From NCBI GenBank assembly GCA_947487525.1, contig CANKWR010000013.1:1-37592 (forward strand): a stretch of DNA of 37,592 nucleotides. Reading direction: 5' to 3'. Source of the stretch: Bacteroidota bacterium (GTDB lineage: Bacteria > Bacteroidota > Bacteroidia > Chitinophagales > Chitinophagaceae). The notes beneath the pieces are model-generated. The model searched no databases, was not told the DNA's origin, and was given only the letters and a program-made list of their open reading frames with translations. The translations under genes and the position numbers were made by a program. Of this stretch, positions 29,701 through 36,300 are shown one piece after another. Positions within the stretch are counted from its first letter, which is position 1. Each line of letters opens with the position of its first letter.

Positions 29701-32700
29701 TTAGAAACTAGAGTTGCAGCAAATACTAATGCAATTAATTTAAGAGCAACGATTGCTTCACCTTCATTTACAGGAACTCCAACAGCACCAACCCCTCAAG
29801 ATGGAACCAATGATACTCAAATTGCAACCACTGCATTTGTTCAAAATATTGTTTCGTCAAGCGTTCAAACAGGTATTAGTGCTTCGGCTACACCAGACGC
29901 GACTTCCACAACAAAAGGTAAAATAAAATTAACCAATGATTTAGGTGGAACCGCAGATCAACCAACTGTTAATAGTATTGGCGGTGTTAGTTCAACAACC
30001 ATATCGAATCTACCTAATGACATCGCATTAAGAGCAACCATTGCTTCACCATCTTTCACTGGAACACCAACTGCACCTACTGCCGCACCAGGTACAAGTA
30101 CAAATCAAATTGCAACAACTGCTTACGTTGCATCAGTTGTTGGAGGTTCGGCCACCCCCGATGCAGATGCGAGCACCAAAGGAAAAATTCAATTAACGAA
30201 TGATTTAGGTGGAACAGCTGCTGCACCAACAGTGAATAGTGTAGGTGGTGTAAGTTCATCAACGATTACAACATTGCCAACAACTGTTGCGTCGAATACA
30301 GCAAGCATCACTGCCAATACTGCGAGCATTGCAACAAATACGGCTAACATTACTACGAACACCAGTAATATTGCATCTAATACATCAAGTATTACCTCGC
30401 TTCAAACAAATGTATCAGCGAATACAGCGAGTATTACTGCAAATACATCAAGCATTGCAACGAACACAGCTAACATTACAACGAACACAAATAATATTGC
30501 ATCAAATACTTCAAGTATTACGGTATTACAAACAAATGTGGCTTCGAATACAGCGAGTATTACTTCATTAGAAACTAGAGTTACTGCAAATACAGCAAGC
30601 ATCACAACAAATACTAATGACATCGCATTAAGAGCAACAATTGCTTCACCATCTTTCACAGGAACACCAACTGCACCAACCCCTGCGGCAGGAACAAGTA
30701 ACACACAAATTGCGACTACAGCATTTGTTGCATCAGTTGTTGGAGGTTCGGTCACCCCCGATGCAGATGCGAGTACTAAAGGAAAAATTCAATTAACGAA
30801 TGATTTAGGTGGAACAGCTGCTGCACCAATAGTGAATAGTGTTGGTGGTGTAAGTTCTGCAACTATTACAACTTTAAATTCCAGTATAATTTCGGCTACT
30901 TCAAGCAATACTGCAAATACCATTGTTAAGCGGGATGCAAATGGAGATTTCGCTGCTGGTATGATTACCGCTAACTTAACGGGTAATGTTACCGGAAATG
31001 CAAGTACTGCAACCAAACTTGCAAATGCAAGAACTATTTTTGGAAATACATTTGATGGATCTTCAGATATTACTGGACAATTGTCACCAGCTTATGGCGG
31101 TACCGGTGTAAATAATGGAAGTAATACTTTAACGCTTGGAGGATCAATGACCACTGTTGGTGCTGATGCTTTGTCATTGACTGTTTCAGGAACAACAAAT
31201 TTAACTTTACCAAGTTCAGGAACAGTTGCAACTTTGGAAGGTGCTGAATCAATTACAGGATTAAAAACATTTGGGGATCAAAAAATAGCTATTAAGGGAT
31301 CTGGAGCAGGGAGTATTATTTTATCTTCTTCCAATACAACTGGATCTAATTATACATTAACGCTTCCTTCTTTAACTGCAACAATTGCTACATTGTCAGG
31401 CACTGAAAGTTTAACGAATAAAACTATTGTGAGTCCTGTTATTACAAATCCAACAGGCATTGTAAGTAGTGATGTGGGTTTAGGAAATGTAAATAATACA
31501 AGTGATGCAGATAAGCCGGTGAGCACTTTACAGCAAACTGCTTTGGATTTAAAAGAAGCATTATCAAATAAATCAACTAGTGTAACCACGGATGGAGCTT
31601 CCGATACAAAATATCCAAGTGCAAAAGCAGTTAAAACTTATGTAGATGCACAAATTGCTTCTTCTACAGTAAACGATGCAACTACTTCAATAAAAGGAAT
31701 TATAAAATTAGGAGGTGACTTAGCAGGCACTGGCACATCAGCTGCTACACCAATTATTACCGATGCAGCAATTACTTCTGCAAAAATTGCAGATGATGCG
31801 GTGACTTCAGTTAAGTTATTAAATGGGGCTATCACCACTGCAAAATTAGCAGATGGTGCAGTGACCAATGCAAAAATAACTTCGATGAGTGCAACCAAAT
31901 TAACTGGCATCGTTTCTAGTTCAAATGGGGGCGCCGGTACTTTGAATGGGGTATTGCAAGCGGATGGTAATGGTAATGTATCTGTTGCTACAGCGGGCAC
32001 TGATTATGCAACACCTTCACAAGTTGCTTCCAACTATTTACCATTAAGTGGGGGTACTTTAACCGGTGCTTTGAATGGGACTACTGCAACATTTACGGGT
32101 GCATTGACTGCTGGGGGAATCACTTTCCCAACATCGGACGGTACTGCAGGACAATTATTAGTAACCAATGGAAGTGGTACTTTGACATGGTCAAGTGGTG
32201 CATTATCAGTTGGGGCTATTGCAGGATCATCCAATGCAAAAGGTGCAACTATAAGTACAAATGTTTTAAGCTTAACACCTGCTGATGCAACCAATGGTGG
32301 TATTATTACTACTGCAGCACAAACTTTTGCAGGAGCAAAAACTTTCTCTGCAACTACAACTATTGCAGATGCTACTAATGCAACAAGTACAAGTGATGGC
32401 GCTTTGATTGTTGCTGGCGGCGCTTCGATTGCGAAAAATTTATATATTGGTGGATTGACTGCTTCTAAAGCGGTATTCACAGATGCGAATAAAGGGTTGA
32501 CTTCATCCGGTGTAGTTGAAATTGCACAAGGGGGTACGGGTGCTTCTACCAAAGTGACAGCCTTTGATGCGCTTTCTCCAATGACCACAGCGGGTGATTT
32601 AATTTATGGAGGCACCAGTGGATCAGGAACGCGTTTAGGCGTTGGTGCTGCGAATACAATTTTAAGAAGTAATGGCTCTGCTCCAGTTTGGGGGGCGGTT

Positions 32701-33267
32701 ACTTTGACTACCGACGTTACTGGTATTTTACCAATTGCGAATGGCGGTACTGGTTCTGCAACACAAAATTTTGTTGACTTGACCACAGCACAAACTATTG
32801 CAGGCAGTAAAACATTTTCTGGAACAACTATTATTAATGGGTCTTTAAGTGTTAGTGGTACAAATGCTTTTACCGCAGGAGGTACGGCGTATCCTACCGC
32901 TTCGGGTACTGTTGGTCAGGTTTTAACTATTAGTAGTGCAGGTACAGCCTCATGGACATCTTCAACAGGAACATCGGTGAGAGACGTGGTCGATGAAACA
33001 ACTGTTGGTGCTCAAACGGGAACAATGTCCGCAACTACAGCTTCTCAAACCAATTTTACAATTTCACAAATTCCAAGTACTACCTCAAAAGTGAAGATGT
33101 ATATTAATGGTATTAGAATTAGTAACGCAGCATATGGTTTTTATACATCTAGTGCATTTACAACTGTATCAGCTACCCCTACTATATATATAAAGTATGA
33201 TGCCACAAAAAATGGATCGTATAATATTTCGGTAAATGATCGTGTACAGTTCGATTATTTTTATTGA
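23716..33267 (+). CDS. Giant secreted fibre (3183 residues) with tail-fibre repeats and IxxNTxx heptads
   Basis: A signal peptide ends near residue 22 (LSKLAFSQ). Residues about 28-155 repeat the N-terminal domain of the 7880-14620 fibre almost residue for residue (ILFQAVARDANGNAAVSRTV, YIDLGTSQFWSVPYT). The body alternates two kinds of module. One is of phage-tail-fibre type: SPSFTGTPTAPT, TQIATTAFV, KGKIQLTNDLGGTAAAPTVN, GLGNVDNTSDLNKPIS, GTLATLAGTETLTNKT. The other is runs of seven-residue units such as ITANTAS, IATNTAN, IASNTSS. These are densest at about residues 1115-2305 and fit the IxxNTxx heptad of trimeric autotransporter adhesins. The last 100 residues (from about 3087) form a separate domain with VKMYINGIRISNAAYGF. 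No T9SS sorting domain or barrel anchor is seen. Long DNA repeats inside are listed separately. Likely a surface fibre, probably trimeric (inference). Confidence 0.85.
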   Translation: MFKINKYYIFIIFTFLSKLAFSQGTISPDGILFQAVARDANGNAAVSRTVYAKVSILKGSATGTSVYAESFEVTSSAEGIFTIIIGKGNRTSGVSSLAAIDWGGSNHFLNLKVAIAPTLPSPNWDANNEYIDLGTSQFWSVPYTLFATKSNFADSTSTITSILPGEKGGTGINNKGKTITLGNNIITRGVGDLTITTTAASNVIFPTEGLLATTQFVANKIGTDTVSLSNRINAMGIASGNTAALKLNISDTALMLSPYATLTGTQALTNKTINGITPTNLPTGFSISGGTSTRTTVTVVGDVTIGGVNSGDQLITLTGDVSGSGTGLFPTTVNSIGGVSSSTIANLPTRVASNTVSISSNTSRIAANETSIATNTSNIAINTANITSNTNNININTTDIATLNSLVTNNTNDIALRATIASPNFTGLPTAPTAPITNNSNQIATTSFVSSLVTAATPDADAITKGKVQLTGDLGGTAVSPIVNKIGGKTISLGGNLLTAGNIITTGNNSTTINTTGNTNITLPISGTIATLTGNESLTNKIINGVSPSALNNGFTISGGTITNTTLTVIGDVTIGGVNSGDQLITLVGDVIGSGTGTFSTTISNGAIDNNKIAVGANITDTKLATIATAGKVLNSATSSTNSNTANAIVARDASGNFSAGIITAALAGNASTTTALQTPRNIYGNLFDGTVNLLQVITPNFGGTGVDNGTKTLTLGGNINTGGLFSTAGDLIVTGNYSTTFTSVGNTNVTFPTTGTLATLAGTETLTNKTLTSPVITTPVGLIKSDVGLSDVDNTTDLGKPISNATQLALNLKANTASPTFTGIVSGITKAMVGLGNVDNTSDLNKPISIAVQNALDLKQNILDEKADINSPSFTGTVSGITKAMIGLGNVDNTSDLNKPISTATQTALDLKEALANKSLDITTDANSDVKYPSVKSVKTYVDNTVLNNRAGDATTIAKGIVQLAGDLGGTAALPLVNKIGGKSVTLGGSLSTDGYFATSGNFSTTLIATGNTSLTLPLTGTLATLTGSESLTNKIINGVTPTALATGFTIAGGTNTNTTLTVVGDVTIGGVNSGDQLITLTGDVTGSGTGTFSTTINSVGGISSSTITTLPTLVATNTASITSLQTNVAANTSSITSLESRVIANTSSITTNTNDIALRATIASPSFTGTPTAPTAATGTNTTQVATTQFVLSSITNSETPDADATTKGKLKLTGDLSGTASSPIVNSVGGVSSVTISTLPTLIASNTASITSLQTNVTANTLSITSNTNAIASNTSSITTLQTNVDANTASITSNTNSIASNTVSITANSSAITLNTNNIATNTASITSNTNVIASNTASITSLQTNVATNTASITSNTNAITSNTASITTLQTNVASNTASITSLETRVTANTASITTNTGDIALRATIESPSFTGTPTALTAPVGTNTTQLATTAFVLSSITNSVTPDADASTKGKIQLTNDLGGTAAAPTVNSVGGVSSSTIASLPTTVASNTASITANTASITTNTNNIASNTSSITSLQASVSANTASITANAASIATNTANITTNTNNIASNTSSITALQTNVASNTASIVTNTANIATNTSNIASNTSSITSLQTNVASNTASITSLETRVTANTASITTNTSDIATNTNDIALRATIASPSFTGTPTAPTPAAGTSNTQIATTAFVASVVGGSATPDADASTKGKIQLTNDLGGTAAAPTVNSVGGVSSSTITTLPTTVASNTASITANTASIATNTANITTNTSNIASNTSSITSLQTNVSANTASITANTSSIATNTANITTNTNNIASNTSSITVLQTNVASNTASITSLETRVTANTASITTNTNDIALRATIASPSFTGTPTAPTPAAGTSNTQIATTAFVASVVGGSVTPDADASTKGKIQLTNDLGGTAVAPMVNSVGGVSSSTIASLPTTVASNTSSISSLQTSVSANTASITANTASIATNAANITTNTSNIASNTSSITSLQTNVSANTASITSLETRVAANTNAINLRATIASPSFTGTPTAPTPQDGTNDTQIATTAFVQNIVSSSVQTGISASATPDATSTTKGKIKLTNDLGGTADQPTVNSIGGVSSTTISNLPNDIALRATIASPSFTGTPTAPTAAPGTSTNQIATTAYVASVVGGSATPDADASTKGKIQLTNDLGGTAAAPTVNSVGGVSSSTITTLPTTVASNTASITANTASIATNTANITTNTSNIASNTSSITSLQTNVSANTASITANTSSIATNTANITTNTNNIASNTSSITVLQTNVASNTASITSLETRVTANTASITTNTNDIALRATIASPSFTGTPTAPTPAAGTSNTQIATTAFVASVVGGSVTPDADASTKGKIQLTNDLGGTAAAPIVNSVGGVSSATITTLNSSIISATSSNTANTIVKRDANGDFAAGMITANLTGNVTGNASTATKLANARTIFGNTFDGSSDITGQLSPAYGGTGVNNGSNTLTLGGSMTTVGADALSLTVSGTTNLTLPSSGTVATLEGAESITGLKTFGDQKIAIKGSGAGSIILSSSNTTGSNYTLTLPSLTATIATLSGTESLTNKTIVSPVITNPTGIVSSDVGLGNVNNTSDADKPVSTLQQTALDLKEALSNKSTSVTTDGASDTKYPSAKAVKTYVDAQIASSTVNDATTSIKGIIKLGGDLAGTGTSAATPIITDAAITSAKIADDAVTSVKLLNGAITTAKLADGAVTNAKITSMSATKLTGIVSSSNGGAGTLNGVLQADGNGNVSVATAGTDYATPSQVASNYLPLSGGTLTGALNGTTATFTGALTAGGITFPTSDGTAGQLLVTNGSGTLTWSSGALSVGAIAGSSNAKGATISTNVLSLTPADATNGGIITTAAQTFAGAKTFSATTTIADATNATSTSDGALIVAGGASIAKNLYIGGLTASKAVFTDANKGLTSSGVVEIAQGGTGASTKVTAFDALSPMTTAGDLIYGGTSGSGTRLGVGAANTILRSNGSAPVWGAVTLTTDVTGILPIANGGTGSATQNFVDLTTAQTIAGSKTFSGTTIINGSLSVSGTNAFTAGGTAYPTASGTVGQVLTISSAGTASWTSSTGTSVRDVVDETTVGAQTGTMSATTASQTNFTISQIPSTTSKVKMYINGIRISNAAYGFYTSSAFTTVSATPTIYIKYDATKNGSYNISVNDRVQFDYFY
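28744..29432 (+). repeat. Perfect 689-base direct repeat in the giant fibre, copy A
   Basis: Read base by base, this segment is identical to 30127-30815, an in-frame offset of 1383 bases (461 codons). It covers the end of one tail-fibre unit (GVSSSTITTL), a full heptad run and the next SPSFTGTPTAPT unit. The flanking bases differ on both sides (T versus C before, G versus A after). Confidence 0.93.
30127..30815 (+). repeat. Perfect 689-base direct repeat in the giant fibre, copy B
   Basis: Second copy of 28744-29432. Silent sites are identical too, so the copies are recent or kept alike by gene conversion. Other units in this gene (for example near 28060 and 29380) are similar but clearly diverged. 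Confidence 0.93.
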
Positions 33268-33314
33268 TAATTTTTAATTTATAAAGCGAGTAAAATATTT
33301 TTTTTAATTATTTT

Positions 33315-36300
33315 ATGAGAAGACGTATCGACATATTATTTTCTTTTTACCGAAACTTCATTTCGGTAAAAAGAAGTTGTGCGTGTTTAGGTAATCGTTT
33401 GAAATTTTCAATTTTATTTTTATTGTTTTTTAGTGTTGCCGGTGTTGCAATAAGTCAAACAGGATTTAGTAATATCACGATTAATACATTAACTACAAGT
33501 GGAGGTGGTTGGAATGCGAGTGCACCGTGGGTGTTTACTCCGACGTCGGACAATGCGAATATATCGTATACGGATTTGCAGACGAGGTTGAATAGTGGTA
33601 GTGTGACGATAACGACTGTGTATGCGAATGGTACACAGAGTGGGAGTGTGATATTGAATGCTAGTGGTAATACGTTGAGTGCGAATAACAATGGTTCTGC
33701 GGGGAGAAGTTTAGTAATTAGTGCGAATAGTCATATAACGATAAGTAGTCCGATTACATTAAGTAGTCCGGTGAATGGTTATATTGGTACGACGGGTTAT
33801 CCAAGTATAGGGGTACAGTTATTGAGTAGTACGGGTGATGTAATAGTTGCATCTGCTATAAATACGACTGCTGGTAATAATATAGTTGGAAATACGAGTA
33901 CAGGTGTTGCGGGTGCTGGAGGGGATGTGACGATAAGTGCTGGGGGGAAGGTGAATATAAGTGGAGCGATTACGACGACGGGCGGTTATCATACATGGGG
34001 AGGATATGCTGCGAATAAAGGTGGTCGAGGAGGAGATGTATCTATTACGGGAGTTGGTGGAGTGATTATAAGTGCATCGATTAGTTCGTATGCGGGAGAT
34101 AATAGTTATTATGGATCTCGTCAGGGTCAGGTTCCGGGTAATTTAATGATTAGTACGGAGAATGCTACGCTTACGAGTGGAGGGGTGAATGATGGTCAGA
34201 CAGCGGGAGTGTTTAATGTTGGGAGTATTACGAAGAATGGAAGTGGAGTGTTTAGGATAATAAGTAGTGCATATGGTGGTTATGATGATGCGAATCAGGT
34301 GTTGTATAGGAGTGCTACTACGATTAATGCGGGTACGTTGCGTTTGGGTACGGCTGCTAGTTTACGAGATAATGGTGATGTGGTGGTGAATAGTGGGACG
34401 GTGTTTGATTTAGGAGGGAATAGTGAGACGGTTGGTTCGATAGCTGGAAGTGGAACGATTAGGAGTAGTGTAACAGGTGCGTTGACATTAACGATGTCGT
34501 ATAATAATCCTACGAGTACGACTTTTAGTGGGTTGATAGAGAATGGTAGTGCGACGAGTATAGGGTTGACAAAGAATGGAGGAGGCTCAACGTTGACGTT
34601 GAGTAGTGCGAATACGTATACGGGTTTAGTGACGGTTGGAGCTGGGACAATTAATGTTCAAAATAATACAGCGTTGGGTACAGTTGCGGGAGGTGTGAGT
34701 GTTACGAATGGAGCGACGTTGCGATTGCAGGGAGGTGTGAGTATAGGTACGGAGGCGTTGACCTTGCGAGGCTATGGGGTGAATAGTTATGGAGCGTTAG
34801 AGAGTGTGAGTGGAGTGAATAGTTGGTCTGGAGATGTGACGTTGGCAGTTGCGGCGACGCGAATAGGATCCGATGCGGACTCGTTGATTGTGAGTGGTAA
34901 TATTAATTTAGCGACGTTTGGATTAGAGGTTGGGAATTTTGTTGGGTCTGGGAATATGTTATTGAATGGGATTATTTCTTCGACGAGTACAGCGGGTACG
35001 TTAGCGAAATATGGGAATGCTCGGGTGACGTTGAGTGGAGCGAATACGTATACGGGGGTGTCGAGTGTAGTTGGTGGAATGTTGATAGTGAAGCATGGTA
35101 GTGCGTTGGGAGGAGGAACGAGTGGAGTGACGGTGAATAATGGATGTGCGTTATCGTTGAGTGATGGGATAACGATAGGGTCGACCAAGCAGTTGTCGAT
35201 CAATGGTACTGGTGTGAATAATACGGGCGTGTTGGTGAATGCGAGTGGAGTGAATAGTTGGGCGGGTAGTATTTTATTATCTGGAGCATCGTTGATAGAA
35301 TCGGATGCGGACTCATTGACGTTGAGTGGAGCGCTTAATACGAATGGTCAGGTGTTGACGATGGGAAGTAATACGGGTAATGGTCATACATTAATAAGTG
35401 GTGTGATGAGTAGTAGTGGTGGGTTAACGAAAGTGAGTGGGAATCGATTAACGATAAGTGGAGCGAATACGTATAGTGGAGCGACGTATATAACTGGAGG
35501 TGCGTTGATATTGGGAGCGAATGATGTGTTGCCGAATAATAGTGTTGTGTATTTTAATGGAGGGATGTTGGATAATGGGGGCTATACGGATCAGTTAGGT
35601 CAATTGAATATCCCGACTAGTTCGACGTTGTCGTTAAGGGGTACTGGAGTGATTACGTTTGGAAGTGTTGGGTTGTTATTGGATTATAAGCGCTTAACGA
35701 TATTGGGTTGGCAGGGGAATTATGGAGAGACGAGTAATGCTGGGCCGAGTAGTGCGACGGGATCGAGGGTGAAGTTTTTATCGATGTTGGCGCCATATCA
35801 GTTGGATCAGATGTGGTTTAATGATGGCACGAATAATTACTATACGCTACAGTTAAGTGATGGTACGTATGAGATTGTACCTGGTCGTGATGTGGTGTTG
35901 TATCCGATGTCGCATAGTAATATCATTATTAATACATTAACTACGAGTGGAGGTGGTTGGAATGCGAGTGCACCGTGGGTGTTTACTCCGACGTCGGACA
36001 ATGCGAATATATCGTATACGGATTTGCAGACGAGGTTGAATAGTGGTAGTGTGACGATAACGACTGTGTATGCGAATGGTACACAGAGTGGGAGTGTGAT
36101 ATTGAATGCTAGTGGTAATACGTTGAGTGCGAATAACAATGGTTCTGCGGGGAGAAGTTTAGTAATTAGTGCGAATAGTCATATAACGATAAGTAGTCCG
36201 ATTACATTAAGTAGTCCGGTGAATGGTTATATTGGTACGACGGGTTATCCAAGTATAGGGGTACAGTTATTGAGTAGTACGGGTGATGTAATAGTTGCAT

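Noticed and set aside
7880..33267. Prophage call based on tail-fibre-like repeats
   Set aside because: No capsid, portal, terminase, tail tube, integrase or lysis gene is present, and both proteins have signal peptides and a cellular N-terminal domain.
33341..33375. Intrinsic terminator for the 3183-residue fibre gene
   Set aside because: The stem is strong, but no T-run follows on the + strand and the hairpin lies inside the next open frame, so I list it as an unexplained inverted repeat.
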